DNA of 64,000 bases, from NCBI RefSeq assembly GCF_000412675.1, contig NC_021505.1, positions 1,172,501 to 1,236,500 of the forward strand, read 5' to 3'. This document shows, one piece after another, positions 1-11,270 of the stretch. Source of the stretch: Pseudomonas putida NBRC 14164 (GTDB lineage Bacteria; Pseudomonadota; Gammaproteobacteria; Pseudomonadales; Pseudomonadaceae). The number at the start of each line of letters is the position of its first letter. Position 1 is the first letter of the stretch. The translations under genes were made by a program, and so were the position numbers. A model generated the notes under the pieces. The model worked only from the letters and a program-made list of their open reading frames with translations. It had not been told where the DNA came from and searched no databases.

Positions 1-3000
1 GAGCGCGCCGACGGGCCACTGGAAGGGATCATCAGCTGGGTACCACAGGACCCGCAGCGGCCGGTGACCAGGCACGTTTCCTGGGAGGCTTTGTACCAAT
101 GGTTGGCCAGGCGCATGCGTGCGCCTCACTACCGTTCGTTTTTCAGTCGCTTCATCAGTGAACGCGACCGGACGACGTTCACGGCAACCCTGGAGCGCCT
201 GATCGAAGCCAGCAGTGTGCGAGTACCGGCTGTGCTGGATGGGCGCAATTTCGCCATCGATGTACCGTTGTTTGCCTACCTGCGTGGCTTGCAGGTGGAC
301 AAGATGCTGGATGATGCAAGAATCCTCGCGGTCCCTACCGCCGACGAGACCGCTATCGAGCGCCATCAGCGGCTGGAGGCGCTCAAGAGTGCAGGCCTCG
401 ATACGTTGAACCTGGCAGCACTGTTCATTCCGATAGTGGGGGAGGTGATGCTCGCCGTGGCGGCCGTGGATGTGGTCAGCGAGGTCTACAAGGGTTATGA
501 GGATTGGCGCATAGGCGACCGCCAGGGGGCGCTGGATCACCTCATGGGCGTAGCACAGAACCTGGCAGCCGGCGCCGTGATAGGTGCCGTACACATGGGC
601 ATAAGCCGTGCACTCGAACGGGTGTCGTTTGTCGATGCGCTGACGCCAGTGCACGAGGGTGAGGGCCGGGCCAGGCTGGCGCACTGGCCGCCTTCTGCTC
701 ATCATCTTGATGGCGGCGGGCCGCTGGTACGCAGGTTTGACGGTGTCTTTGCCGAAACCTCTGACCAAAGCGCTGAAACACTGCTTCGCATCACCGGGTT
801 TGAAGAGGCCCAGGTGCGCCATATCCACCTTGACGGGGGGGAGAGCCCTGCTCGCTTGGGTGATGCCCATGAACGCTACGAACTCCATACCTTAGAGCCC
901 CGATTACGGGGGCGCGCGTTCGAACGTGAACTGGCCGCTCGGCAAGCTGTGCCTTCTGTTACAGGTGCCTTGCTGATCAAGGTATTCCCAGGCCTGTCGG
1001 TGCGTGGCGCCGAAGAAATCCTCGCGTCGGCCAGTGGTGCGCAGATCAAGGCGCTGCTGGCTACCGGCCGGGTGCCGCTGGCCATGGCTGAGCGGGCCCG
1101 CTGGTTCTTGCGCGAGAGCCGTGTGGACCGTGCCCTGATGGGGTTCGAGCACGAAGGGGCAGTTAATGCCGATACCCAGCGACTGGTGCTGGAATGGATC
1201 GCCCACCACGCACCTTGGCCAGCCTCGGTGCGGATCGACCTGCGCCTCGGGGAGGCAGGCGGCCGTGTGTTGGCAGCCAAGGGGGCCGCCAGTGCCACCG
1301 AGATCAAAACCATCATCCACACCGAGCAGGGGTACCAATTGGCCGATGGCCAGCCGCCAGTACTTGGCCAAGGCCTGTTGCCATGCCTGATCCGCACCCT
1401 TGACCAGGGCCAGAAGGCCAGTTTTGGAGGAAGTCAGCTCACGGCCCGCGACCTCGGCGAGCAGCTTGCGCACCTGGCTAGCTCGGATCGAGAAAGAACG
1501 GCGAATTTGATGGGGCTGGCGCCTGTCGCAGAACGCTATCGCCCGCCGCTACGCATCGCCGATGGCCGGATCGGTTACGCCTTGAGTGGACGGGGAGAAA
1601 GCAGCCGACGGGCACTGCGTCGCGGCATACATGACATATTCCCGACGTTGACCGATGCACAGCTGGACGCCTACCTTCGCGACCTGTCGGACCGCAGGGT
1701 CGGCCAGTGGGCACATCTCAGCGAGCTTCAATGGCAGATGCAAAGCCTGCGTGACGCGCTTGACAGCTGGCAGCGACAGCGCGTCAGTTTCATGGACGGG
1801 CTGCGCCGGCAACGCGTGGCCAACCAGATTCGTCGCGCCTGGCGGCGCAAGACGGCCGGTCTGGCCGGTGACGACTTTGTGCTGCACATAGATGGCGAAC
1901 AGGTGGGCAGCTTGCCGACGTTGCCGGAGGGCATAGAGTTCGGCCATGTTCGGCGCCTGGCTTTGCGCAACATGAGCCTTGAACAGATCGATGAGGATTT
2001 CCTGCGCAGGTTCACCCACCTTCGCGAGCTCGACCTGCGCAACAACCAATTGACCCGCTTGCCCGCTGGCCTGGAGCGATTTACCGAATTGCGCAGCCTG
2101 CGTCTGGCGGGTAACCAGATCAGTGTCGATGCCCAAGGCAGCCAAAGGCTGGCCAGCCTCTCGATGCTCCAGGTGCTGGATCTCAACTACAACCCGCTGG
2201 GCCAGGTGCCTGATCTTTCGGGGCTGCGCCACTTGCGTGAGGTTTCGCTGCGCGCAACCGAGCTGCAAACCTTGCCAGGCGACGATGTGATGCCATGGCG
2301 GGGCCTGGTGGACCTGCGTGATAACCAGATTCGCCAGGTGAACGGGCACCTGCGCGCGCTGGGCGCGCGAATGGGACGCCTGTCGCTGCATGACAACCCG
2401 CTGGACGAAGCGAGCGCGGCGTCGCTTGCCGAAAGCCTTGGCGATTCGTCTGTAAACCGTAGCCCCTCCTACCATCACGCTATTGCCGATGCCGGCTTGC
2501 AGGACCAATGGCTGGGTAGCGCCAACGAGCCTGTCAGGGCACGGCGCGTGCAGATCTGGAACCAACTGGCCGAGGAGCCGCAGTCGGTAGACCTGTTTCG
2601 TTTTCTGGCAGATTTCGCCAGTTCCGACGATTTCCTCGACCACCCGAACTACTACCGGGCAAGGGTGTGGCGGATTCTGGAACTGTGCACCGACAACACC
2701 GACGTGCGCGAAGCCATGTTCTGGCAGGCGCAAGGGCGCCGTACCTGTGAGGACCGACTGCTGCTGATCCTCAGTCAACTGGAAGTCAGGGCCCACATTG
2801 CCCTGCATTCCCCAGGTGAGGGTGCTCCCATGCAGGCCGAACAGACTTTATTGCGCCTGGGGCGTTCGCTGTATCGCCTGGATCAGGTAGACAGCATTGC
2901 CGCCCGACACATTCAGGAACTGCGCAGGGACCCATATGCTGCCGTGGATGATATCGAGGTCTACCTCGCCTTCCGCGTCAATTTGGCTGACCGGCTCGAC

Positions 3001-3351
3001 CTGCCAGCGCAACCGCGGTCCATGAATTACCCCGAACACAGCCGTGTAACCGCCGCTGACGCAAGGCGCGCGGGTGCTCAAGTGCTCGCTGGAGAAAACC
3101 GCGAGGTACTGAGCCAGGCGCTGGCGCAGCGCGAGTTCTGGCAAGGGTATGTGCGTAATCGTTATGCCGAGCGTTTCGATGCCCTGGCTGAACCGTTTCA
3201 TGAGCAGTTGGAGCAAGCCGAGGGTGAGGTCGGTGAGGCGGGTGAGCAGCACTACCTGGAGCGTGCCGCAGCCTTGATGGAGGCGCTCAATGCCCAGGAG
3301 CGGGCGTTGTACCTGGAACTGGCGAGGGAGGCCTACGGGCGGGAAGCCTAA
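1..3351 (+). CDS. LRR/NEL-type E3 ubiquitin ligase effector-like protein, 3' part
   Basis: The reading frame is open to the first base, so the gene starts upstream of the window; the GTG at 64 is only an internal candidate. Residue numbers here count from that GTG. Residues about 110-180 hold hydrophobic helices like those in the large dermonecrotic-toxin/DUF6543-type N-terminal regions of Pseudomonas proteins. Residues about 640-770 carry leucine-rich repeats (LRELDLRNNQLTRLP, LRSLRLAGNQI, LQVLDLNYNPL). The C-terminal 320 residues match the NEL domain of IpaH/SspH ligases, with catalytic Cys895 in RRTCEDR. NEL enzymes transfer ubiquitin through this Cys to eukaryotic targets. Delivery route and host target are unknown; no chaperone gene is visible. 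Family call is firm, role is inferred. Confidence 0.85.
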   Translation, partial: ERADGPLEGIISWVPQDPQRPVTRHVSWEALYQWLARRMRAPHYRSFFSRFISERDRTTFTATLERLIEASSVRVPAVLDGRNFAIDVPLFAYLRGLQVDKMLDDARILAVPTADETAIERHQRLEALKSAGLDTLNLAALFIPIVGEVMLAVAAVDVVSEVYKGYEDWRIGDRQGALDHLMGVAQNLAAGAVIGAVHMGISRALERVSFVDALTPVHEGEGRARLAHWPPSAHHLDGGGPLVRRFDGVFAETSDQSAETLLRITGFEEAQVRHIHLDGGESPARLGDAHERYELHTLEPRLRGRAFERELAARQAVPSVTGALLIKVFPGLSVRGAEEILASASGAQIKALLATGRVPLAMAERARWFLRESRVDRALMGFEHEGAVNADTQRLVLEWIAHHAPWPASVRIDLRLGEAGGRVLAAKGAASATEIKTIIHTEQGYQLADGQPPVLGQGLLPCLIRTLDQGQKASFGGSQLTARDLGEQLAHLASSDRERTANLMGLAPVAERYRPPLRIADGRIGYALSGRGESSRRALRRGIHDIFPTLTDAQLDAYLRDLSDRRVGQWAHLSELQWQMQSLRDALDSWQRQRVSFMDGLRRQRVANQIRRAWRRKTAGLAGDDFVLHIDGEQVGSLPTLPEGIEFGHVRRLALRNMSLEQIDEDFLRRFTHLRELDLRNNQLTRLPAGLERFTELRSLRLAGNQISVDAQGSQRLASLSMLQVLDLNYNPLGQVPDLSGLRHLREVSLRATELQTLPGDDVMPWRGLVDLRDNQIRQVNGHLRALGARMGRLSLHDNPLDEASAASLAESLGDSSVNRSPSYHHAIADAGLQDQWLGSANEPVRARRVQIWNQLAEEPQSVDLFRFLADFASSDDFLDHPNYYRARVWRILELCTDNTDVREAMFWQAQGRRTCEDRLLLILSQLEVRAHIALHSPGEGAPMQAEQTLLRLGRSLYRLDQVDSIAARHIQELRRDPYAAVDDIEVYLAFRVNLADRLDLPAQPRSMNYPEHSRVTAADARRAGAQVLAGENREVLSQALAQREFWQGYVRNRYAERFDALAEPFHEQLEQAEGEVGEAGEQHYLERAAALMEALNAQERALYLELAREAYGREA

Positions 3352-3352
3352 G

Positions 3353-3377
3353 GGGGCAACCGCACAGCGGTCGCCCC
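3353..3377. terminator. Hairpin between convergent NEL-ligase gene and glpD
   Basis: GGGGC-A-ACCGC / GCGGT-C-GCCCC forms a 10-bp stem with one mismatch and a 3-nt loop. It lies in the 33-bp gap between two convergent stop codons. There is no T-run, so it may be a weak or Rho-assisted terminator. Confidence 0.45.
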
Positions 3378-3384
3378 AGCCGGA

Positions 3385-4914
3385 TCAGGCGGCGTTGCTG
3401 CGCGCCTCGCTTTGCGCCAGGTAATCAGCCAGGGCCTGCTGCTCGCTGGCGCTGGTGAACAGGCCAAGCTTGCTGCGCCGCCACAGGATGTCCTGGGCGT
3501 TGACAGCCCATTCGCAATCACGCAAGTAGTCGACTTCACGGGTGAACAAGCCGCCGCCGATCACCTGGCCCAGGTCTTGCGGGCCGTGCACGCCGTCCAG
3601 CAGTTGCCAGGTGCGGCTGCCATAGCTCACCGCCCAGCGTTTGGCGATGTCCACTGCCAGCCATTGATGCTGTGCCAGCAGCGCTTCGACCAATGCCTGC
3701 GGCGTGCTCATGTCTTCCCCGCCGGGCAGGGGGGCATCGGCGGTCCAGCTTTTGCCCATCTGGCTGAAGAACGGCTTGAGTTCGCTCATGGCCGACTCTG
3801 CCAGCTTGCGGTAGGTGGTCAGCTTGCCGCCAAACACCGACAGCAATGGCGCCTCGCCAGACGCTGCGCTAAGCGCGAGGGTATAGTCACGGGTGACGGC
3901 AGACGGGTTGTCCGACTCGTCGTTGCACAGCGGGCGCACGCCGGAGTAGGTGTGCAGGATATCGCCGTGGCTCAGCTGATGATTGAAGTGCGCGTTGACC
4001 ACTTTCAACAGGTAGTCGGTTTCCTGTGCGGTAATCGCTACCTTGGCAGGGTCGCCGCTGTACTCGCGGTCAGTGGTGCCTATCAGGGTGAAGCGGTCCA
4101 GGTAAGGGATGCAGAAGACGATGCGCTGGTCTTCGTTCTGCAGGATGAAGGCATGTTCCCCTTCGTACAGGCGCGGCACGATGATGTGGCTGCCCTGGAT
4201 CAGGCGGATGCCGTACGGCGCATCCAGCTTGAGGTCGTCCTTGATGAAACTGGCGACCCACGGGCCAGCGGCGTTGACCAGGGCGCGGGCGCGAATGCTC
4301 TGCAGGCTGCCATCGGCATGCTGCAACTCGACCTGCCACAGGCCGTCCACGCGCTCTGCGCGCAGGCAGCGGGTGCGGGTATGGATGTGCGCGCCGTGCT
4401 CACGGGCGGCCATGGCATTGAGCACCACCAGCCGCGCGTCGTCTACCGCACAATCGGCGTATTCGAAACCGCGCGTGATCGCCGGCTTTAGCGGGTAACC
4501 GGGGCCAAAGCGCAGGCTGCGCGAGGCACCCAGGCGCTTGCGTTTGCCCAGGTGGTCATACAGGAACAGGCCGGCGCGGATCATCCACGCCGGGCGCAGG
4601 TGTGGGCGGTGTGGCAGCACGAAACGCATCGGTCTGACGATGTGCGGCGCCTTGGCCAGCAGCACTTCGCGTTCGGCCAAGGCTTCGCGTACCAGGCGGA
4701 ATTCGTAGTGTTCAAGGTAGCGCAGGCCACCGTGGATCAGCTTGCTGCTGGCTGATGACGTGTGCTGGGCCAGGTCGTCCTTTTCGCAAAGGAATACTTT
4801 CAGACCCCGCCCGGCGGCGTCGGCAGCGATGCCCACGCCATTGATGCCACCGCCGATCACGGCGAGGTCATAGCAGTCGGCGAGTGATGGCTGGGACGAA
4901 ACGGGCTGGGACAC
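3385..4914 (-). CDS. glpD: Aerobic glycerol-3-phosphate dehydrogenase
   Basis: FAD-dependent, membrane-associated enzyme oxidising glycerol 3-phosphate to dihydroxyacetone phosphate and passing electrons to quinone. The N-terminal FAD dinucleotide motif is visible (DLAVIGGGINGVGIAADAAGRG region), followed by HTSSASSKLIHGGLRYLE, typical of GlpD. I chose the GTG at 4914 (509 aa) because AGGAGG sits 8 nt upstream. An ATG at 4956 would extend it by 14 residues but lies inside a candidate GlpR box. It is the last gene of the glpF-K-R-D group, 199 bp after glpR, with its own operator region. The family is certain; the start is moderately sure. Confidence 0.96.
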   Translation of the reverse strand: MSQPVSSQPSLADCYDLAVIGGGINGVGIAADAAGRGLKVFLCEKDDLAQHTSSASSKLIHGGLRYLEHYEFRLVREALAEREVLLAKAPHIVRPMRFVLPHRPHLRPAWMIRAGLFLYDHLGKRKRLGASRSLRFGPGYPLKPAITRGFEYADCAVDDARLVVLNAMAAREHGAHIHTRTRCLRAERVDGLWQVELQHADGSLQSIRARALVNAAGPWVASFIKDDLKLDAPYGIRLIQGSHIIVPRLYEGEHAFILQNEDQRIVFCIPYLDRFTLIGTTDREYSGDPAKVAITAQETDYLLKVVNAHFNHQLSHGDILHTYSGVRPLCNDESDNPSAVTRDYTLALSAASGEAPLLSVFGGKLTTYRKLAESAMSELKPFFSQMGKSWTADAPLPGGEDMSTPQALVEALLAQHQWLAVDIAKRWAVSYGSRTWQLLDGVHGPQDLGQVIGGGLFTREVDYLRDCEWAVNAQDILWRRSKLGLFTSASEQQALADYLAQSEARSNAA

Positions 4915-4942
4915 GGGCAAGGCCTCCTGGGAGCTGTTCACA

Positions 4943-5062
4943 TCGAAAGTGAACATTAATGTTCGTTTGCGAAAATACTAGCGCAACAGAACGCCCGTCG
5001 CCAGCCAGTCTTTATAGAAAAAACTGATCAGATGACAATAAAGTGAACATTTTCGAAAATTT
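4943..5062 (-). promoter_or_regulatory. Candidate GlpR operator region of glpD
   Basis: Three related sites lie upstream of glpD: TCGAAAGTGAAC at 4943-4954 (the identical 12-mer occurs in front of glpF), the inverted repeat TTCG-TTTG-CGAA at 4962-4973, and AAAGTGAACATTTTCGAAAA around 5040-5059. GlpR, encoded next door, is a known repressor of this regulon in Pseudomonas; binding here is inferred. Confidence 0.55.
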
Positions 5063-5113
5063 TGGCTGGGCGGTCTGCATGCCACACAGGTTGCGGCAAG
5101 CCCCCGCCACCCT

Positions 5114-5869
5114 TTAAACGACGTCGAGGCGGATCTTGTACTGGTTCAGCAACTGAGTGAGGGTGGGGGTAGGCGCCTGATCGGTCACCAGGCAGTCGAC
5201 CAGGCTGATCGAGCCCAGGCGCACCATGGCATTGCGCCCGAACTTGCTGGAGTCGGCGGCAAGGATCACCTGCCGGGCATTGGCGATGATCGCCTGGGAT
5301 ACCCGTACTTCCTGGTAGTCGAAGTCGAGCAGGCTGCCGTCCTCGTCGATGCCGCTGATACCCACCAGGGCGAAATCGACCTTGAACTGGTTGATGAAGT
5401 CGACACTGGCCTGGCCCACCACTCCACCGTCCCGGCGCACCGTGCCACCGGCCACCAGCACTTCGAAATCGTCCTTGGCAGCCAGGATCGCCGCCACGTG
5501 CAAGTTGTTGGTGATGACCTTCAGGTGGTTGTGGTTGAGCAGTGCGCGGGCGATGGATTCGGTCGTGGTGCCGATGTTGATGAACACCGAGGCATGGTCG
5601 GGAATCTGCCGGGCCACGGCGTCAGCGATACGCTGCTTTTCATCGCGCATCTGGTCGGCACGCATGGCGTAGGCCGTATTCTCGATACTCGAGTCATAGG
5701 CCGCGCCACCGTGGTAGCGGCGAAGCAGGTTGAGCTCGGCAAGCTGGTTGATATCTCGACGGATGGTCTGCGGCGTCACGACGAACAGCTGCGCCATTTC
5801 TTCGATACTGACGTAACCGCGCTCGCGCACCAGTTCGAGGATTTGTTGTTGGCGGGGGGGCAGATTCAT
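5114..5869 (-). CDS. glpR: DeoR-family glycerol-3-phosphate regulon repressor
   Basis: A 251-aa DeoR-family regulator. An N-terminal helix-turn-helix ([27 protein letters not shown]) is followed by the DeoR sugar-phosphate sensor domain ([31 protein letters not shown]). It represses glp genes and is released by glycerol 3-phosphate. The start at 5869 (MNLPPRQQQ) follows AAAGGA; the longer frame to 5905 has no support. It sits between glpK and glpD, the usual Pseudomonas place. Confidence 0.93.
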   Translation of the reverse strand: MNLPPRQQQILELVRERGYVSIEEMAQLFVVTPQTIRRDINQLAELNLLRRYHGGAAYDSSIENTAYAMRADQMRDEKQRIADAVARQIPDHASVFINIGTTTESIARALLNHNHLKVITNNLHVAAILAAKDDFEVLVAGGTVRRDGGVVGQASVDFINQFKVDFALVGISGIDEDGSLLDFDYQEVRVSQAIIANARQVILAADSSKFGRNAMVRLGSISLVDCLVTDQAPTPTLTQLLNQYKIRLDVV

Positions 5870-5940
5870 GGGCGGTCCTTTGGGGCAGCCGGACAAATTC
5901 TGCAATGATGCCGTAGGAAGGGGATGACGGCCAGTAGACG

Positions 5941-5965
5941 ATTGGGGCCGCGTGGCGGCCCCAAT
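5941..5965. terminator. Perfect 11-bp hairpin between glpK and glpR
   Basis: ATTGGGGCCGC-gtg-GCGGCCCCAAT is a perfect inverted repeat in the 101-bp glpK-glpR gap. No T-run follows on the minus strand, so it may stabilise glpFK mRNA or attenuate rather than fully terminate. Confidence 0.45.
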
Positions 5966-5970
5966 GTGTT

Positions 5971-7497
<1,527 letters not shown>

Positions 7498-7521
7498 TCA
7501 GGGCTGGGCATGTAGCCGGCA

Positions 7522-8373
7522 TCAATTGGCTTGAGTATCGCCCTGGCGATTGTCATTTGTCTCAGGGTTCGCGGCAGCTGCCATTGGCAGGTTGCGGGCA
7601 ATCAGGCCGCGATAGGTCGCGGCACCCAGGCAAGCGCCAAGGATCGGTGCAAACACCGGAACCAGGAAGTACGGTATGTCCCGTCCGCCAGTGAAGGCGA
7701 TTTCGCCCCAACCGGCCAGGAAAGTCATGAGTTTTGGCCCGAAATCGCGAGCAGGGTTCATGGCAAAGCCGGTCAGCGGGCCCATGGCGCTGCCGATCAC
7801 CGCGATCAGCAGGCCGATCAGCAGCGGGGCCATGGCGCCGCGCGGCAGGCCGTTGTTGTCGTCGGTCAGGGCCATGATCACGGCCATCAGGATAGCCGTG
7901 ATGACGACTTCAACCAGGAACGCCTGGCCGGTGGACAGCGAGGGGTGTGGGTAGGTGGAGAACACCGAGGCCAGCTCCAGGCTGGCTTCGCTACCGCGCA
8001 ACATGGCGTGGGCCTGTTCGAAATCGAAGAACAGGTTGCTGTACAGGGTGTAGACCAGCGCCGCGCCGCAAAACGCGCCGCATACCTGGGCCAGCATGTA
8101 GAAGGGCAGCTTGCGCTTGTCGAAACCGGCGAACAGGGTGAGGGCGATGCTCACTGCCGGGTTCAGGTGCGCGCCGGAAATGCCGGCGGTGAGGTAGATC
8201 GCCATGCTCACGCCGACGCCCCAGATGATGCTGATTTCCCACAGACCAAAGCTGGCGCCGGCGACCTTGAGCGCGGCAACACAGCCGGTACCGAAGAAAA
8301 TGAGCAGGGCTGTGCCGAGAAACTCGGCCAGGCATTGGCTGGACAGCGTGGGTTGGCGTAGAGCAGTCGTCAT
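7522..8373 (-). CDS. glpF: Glycerol facilitator (aquaglyceroporin)
   Basis: A 283-aa MIP-family channel with six membrane segments and both NPA-type motifs: GAHLNPAVS (residues 71-73) and GFAMNPARD (near residue 206); the Asp after the second Arg is typical of glycerol channels. The start at 8373 (MTTALRQP) follows CGAGGT; the longer frame to 8529 runs through the promoter. It is the first gene of the glp group. Confidence 0.95.
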   Translation of the reverse strand: MTTALRQPTLSSQCLAEFLGTALLIFFGTGCVAALKVAGASFGLWEISIIWGVGVSMAIYLTAGISGAHLNPAVSIALTLFAGFDKRKLPFYMLAQVCGAFCGAALVYTLYSNLFFDFEQAHAMLRGSEASLELASVFSTYPHPSLSTGQAFLVEVVITAILMAVIMALTDDNNGLPRGAMAPLLIGLLIAVIGSAMGPLTGFAMNPARDFGPKLMTFLAGWGEIAFTGGRDIPYFLVPVFAPILGACLGAATYRGLIARNLPMAAAANPETNDNRQGDTQAN

Positions 8374-8500
8374 GTATGACCTCGTTTTTTTTGTTGTGAG
8401 GCGCGTGGCGCTCGACAGCAAAGCCCGGTGTCGATCCCCATTGACCCCGGGCAAATACAGGAAACGCACCTTAAAAGTGCGCCATTTGTTCAGAAGCGAA

Positions 8501-8556
8501 AAAATATAGACAAGAAACGCTGATGTCAAAGGTCGAAAGTGAACGACCAGTCACGA
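8501..8556 (-). promoter_or_regulatory. glpF promoter with candidate GlpR box
   Basis: On the minus strand TTGACA (8524-8529) and TATTTT (8501-8506) are separated by 17 bp, a good sigma-70 promoter. Directly upstream lies TCGAAAGTGAAC (8533-8544), identical to the box at glpD, then TCACGAAATGGTCG. The rest of the 303-bp gap 8374-8676 shows no gene. Confidence 0.65.
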
Positions 8557-8676
8557 AATGGTCGCTAAAATTGGCTGCGAATCCGCGTACTAGAGGTGCG
8601 CGATTGCGGTGCGCTGGCTGCGCTGTGGGAATTGTCCTAAAGTAGCCGCCGAGCCGTCCCAGACCGGAGCCCTTGC

Positions 8677-9147
8677 ATGACCCCCGCCCTAGACCTGTTG
8701 AAGAAGCATCGCGCCGAGCACCGTGTGCACAGTTATGAGCATGACCCCAAGTCGGCGTCCTACGGTCTGGAAGCGGCGGAAAAGCTCGGGCTCGACCCAC
8801 AGCAGGTGTTCAAGACCTTGCTGGCGAGCAGCGAGAAAGGGGAGTTGCTGGTGGCGGTGGTGCCGGTGGTAGGCACCCTGGACCTCAAGGCCCTGGCCCA
8901 TGCTGCCGGGGTAAAGAAATGCGAAATGGCAGACCCGGCGGCGGCGCAGCGGGCTACGGGTTATCTGGTGGGGGGGATCAGCCCCTTGGGGCAGAAGAAG
9001 CGCTTGCGAACCTTCATTGACGAATCAGCGCAGAATTTTGCAACCATCCATGTCAGCGCTGGACGGCGTGGGCTGGAAGTGGAGTTGGCGGCGGCGGTGC
9101 TGGCCGAGCATACCCAAGGCAAGTTTGCCGGAATCGGCAGAGGTTGA
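8677..9147 (+). CDS. ybaK: Cys-tRNA(Pro) deacylase, YbaK/EbsC family
   Basis: A 156-aa stand-alone editing protein that hydrolyses Cys-tRNA(Pro) formed by misacylation by prolyl-tRNA synthetase. The full YbaK fold is present, including [23 protein letters not shown], and [24 protein letters not shown]. The length is normal. It is read divergently from glpF and ends just before a REP pair. Confidence 0.93.
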   Translation: MTPALDLLKKHRAEHRVHSYEHDPKSASYGLEAAEKLGLDPQQVFKTLLASSEKGELLVAVVPVVGTLDLKALAHAAGVKKCEMADPAAAQRATGYLVGGISPLGQKKRLRTFIDESAQNFATIHVSAGRRGLEVELAAAVLAEHTQGKFAGIGRG

Positions 9148-9232
9148 GCCGGGCTTGCCCGCTCCCACAGGAATACTTGACGCGAAACCTGTGGGAGCGG
9201 GCAAGCCCGCGAAGGGCCGCAAAGCGGCCCCA
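9148..9232. repeat. REP pair (P. putida type) plus GC hairpin
   Basis: GGGCTTGCCCGCTCCCACAG at 9151-9170 is repeated inverted as CTGTGGGAGCGGGCAAGCCC from 9189, then GGGCCGCAAAGCGGCCC. It separates the convergent ybaK and ABC-ATPase genes and may act as a terminator. Confidence 0.85.
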
Positions 9233-9243
9233 GGGATCTGCAA

Positions 9244-10353
9244 TCAGGTCGCGGAACTGTACCGACGCACGCCATTCTCCTGCCGCGGCAACTGCGCCGC
9301 AACGCTACCCGGCACCGGGAACAGCACCAGGTGATCGGCTTTCACCGCAATCCCCACATCTTCACCGACCTGAAGGTCGTTATGGCTAGGGAAGATCGCT
9401 TCCAGCTGGCTGCCAGTGGGCAGTTGCAGGCGGTACAGGGTCGATGCCCCCAGGAAGCTCTTGCCAACGATGTTCGCCTGTAGCGCGCTGCCCGGTGCAT
9501 ACACGATATCGTCGGGCCGCAGCAGCACGTCCACCGAACTGCCCGGTGCCATGATGTAGGCACGGTTGCCGCGCAGTTCTCCCAGCTCGGTATTGACGGC
9601 CTCGTGGCTGCTCATCTGCCCACGGATGAAGTACCCCTGGCCAATGAAGCTGGCCACGAACGGCGTCTGTGGTTCGTGGTAAAGGTTGTAGGGCGTGTCC
9701 CACTGCTCCAGGCGGCCTTCCTTGAACACACCGACCTGATCGCTGACGGCAAAGGCTTCTTCCTGGTCATGGGTAACCAGGATGGCGCTGGTGCCACGGC
9801 TCTTGAGAATATCGCGAACCTCATGGCTCAGGCGCCGGCGCAACTCCACGTCAAGGTTGGAGAATGGCTCGTCGAGCAGCAGCAACTGCGGTTCCGGCGC
9901 CAGCGCGCGGGCCAGGGCGACCCGTTGCTGCTGGCCGCCAGACAATTCGTGCGGGTAACGCCCGCCCAGGCCGCCAAGCTTGACCAGTTCGAGCATCTCT
10001 TCGATGACGGCGGCCTGGCGTGGGTGCTTGGCGATGCCAAAGGCAATGTTCTGCGCCACGGTCAGGTGCGGGAACAGCGCATAGTCCTGGAACACCATGC
10101 CGATGCGGCGCTTTTCCGGGGCCAGGGTGAAGCCGGCGCGGGAAATGACCTCGCCGGCAAGCTGGATCTCGCCTTCGTGTACCGGTTCGAAACCGGCAAT
10201 GGCGCGCAGCGTGGTGGTTTTCCCGCAACCGGAGGAACCCAGCAGGCAACCGATGTCGCCTGCGTTCAGGTGCAGATTGAGGTTCTGGACGATGCGCTGG
10301 TCGCCGTAGCCGCAGGCGAGGTTGCGCAGGTTGAGCAGTAGGGGTTGACTCAT
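9244..10353 (-). CDS. ABC transporter ATP-binding protein, FbpC/PotA-like
   Basis: A 369-aa ATPase subunit of an importer. It has Walker [10 protein letters not shown], signature LSGGQQQRV, Walker [13 protein letters not shown] and the switch His in VTHD, followed by a C-terminal TOBE region of about 120 residues. The best resemblance is to ferric-iron/polyamine-type subunits. No permease or binding protein is adjacent, so it is an orphan. Its ATG overlaps the argF stop (ATGA), so it is translated from the argF transcript. The substrate cannot be told from this sequence. Confidence 0.88.
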   Translation of the reverse strand: MSQPLLLNLRNLACGYGDQRIVQNLNLHLNAGDIGCLLGSSGCGKTTTLRAIAGFEPVHEGEIQLAGEVISRAGFTLAPEKRRIGMVFQDYALFPHLTVAQNIAFGIAKHPRQAAVIEEMLELVKLGGLGGRYPHELSGGQQQRVALARALAPEPQLLLLDEPFSNLDVELRRRLSHEVRDILKSRGTSAILVTHDQEEAFAVSDQVGVFKEGRLEQWDTPYNLYHEPQTPFVASFIGQGYFIRGQMSSHEAVNTELGELRGNRAYIMAPGSSVDVLLRPDDIVYAPGSALQANIVGKSFLGASTLYRLQLPTGSQLEAIFPSHNDLQVGEDVGIAVKADHLVLFPVPGSVAAQLPRQENGVRRYSSAT

Positions 10354-11270
10354 GCGTGGTGGTAAGCCGGTTCTACAAGGAATTCGAGAAGCGCCTTCTG
10401 TGCATGCAGGCGGTTTTCAGCCTCGTCCCAGGCGACCGAACGTGGGTCGTCGAGCAGGTCCTGGCTGATTTCCTCGCCACGGTGGGCGGGCAGGCAGTGC
10501 ATGAAGAGGACATCGGGTGCCGCCAGGTCGAGCAGTTCGCGGGTGACCTGGTAAGGCGCGAAATGCGCCAGGCGCCGTGCAGTTTCCTCCTCCTGACCCA
10601 TGGAAGTCCAGACATCGGTGACCACCAGGTGTGCATCACGCACGGCTTCCTTGGCATCGCGGATGATCTGCACGCGGTCACCGCCCAGCGCCATGAAGCG
10701 CTGATCCGGCTCGTAGCCTTCCGGGCAGGCGATGCGCAGCTGGAAATCGAACTGCCTGGCGGCCTCGATATAGGAGTTGCACATGTTGAAACCGTCGCCG
10801 ATCCAGGTCACGGTCTTGCCCTGGATCGAGCCGCGGTGCTCGAGGAAGGTCTGCATGTCGGCCAGCAGTTGGCATGGGTGCGACTCGTCGGACAGGCCGT
10901 TGATCACCGGCACACGCGACTTGGCGGCGAATTCGGTCAGGGTGCTGTGGGCGTGGGTACGGATCATCACCACATCGACCATGCTCGACAGCACGATGGC
11001 GCTGTCACCGATCGGCTCGCCACGGCCCAGCTGGGTGTCGCGTGGCGACAGGAAGATGGCCTGGCCGCCCAGCTGGATCATGCCAGCCTCGAACGACACG
11101 CGGGTACGGGTCGAGGATTTCTCGAAGATCATGCCAAGCACGCGGTTCTTCAGGGGCTCGAACAGCACGCCTCGTTTGCGCAGGTCCTTCAGCTCGATGC
11201 CGCGGCGGATCACCCCGAGCAATTCGTCGGTGGTGAAGTCCAGCAGGGAGAGAAAGTGCCTAGCGCTCAT
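10350..11270 (-). CDS. argF: Ornithine carbamoyltransferase, anabolic
   Basis: A 306-aa cytoplasmic enzyme making citrulline from ornithine and carbamoyl phosphate in arginine synthesis. Carbamoyl-phosphate site KSSTRTR, the HPCQLLAD motif and the ornithine-site [10 protein letters not shown] are intact. It lies behind a promoter overlapped by tandem ArgR-type sites and is coupled to the downstream ABC ATPase. The other arginine gene in the window, argG, has the same operator type. Confidence 0.96.
   Translation of the reverse strand: MSARHFLSLLDFTTDELLGVIRRGIELKDLRKRGVLFEPLKNRVLGMIFEKSSTRTRVSFEAGMIQLGGQAIFLSPRDTQLGRGEPIGDSAIVLSSMVDVVMIRTHAHSTLTEFAAKSRVPVINGLSDESHPCQLLADMQTFLEHRGSIQGKTVTWIGDGFNMCNSYIEAARQFDFQLRIACPEGYEPDQRFMALGGDRVQIIRDAKEAVRDAHLVVTDVWTSMGQEEETARRLAHFAPYQVTRELLDLAAPDVLFMHCLPAHRGEEISQDLLDDPRSVAWDEAENRLHAQKALLEFLVEPAYHHA

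Noticed and set aside
1549..2808. 419-codon minus-strand frame inside the NEL-ligase gene
   Set aside because: Antisense to LRR and NEL coding sequence; Gln/Val/Ala-biased shadow translation.
8677..9147. Prolyl-tRNA synthetase fragment
   Set aside because: It is a complete stand-alone YbaK editing protein of normal length.
9148..9232. CRISPR-like or IS terminal repeats at the GC palindromes
   Set aside because: These and the other paired palindromes in the window are REP elements: two inverted units, no regular spacers, no cas genes.
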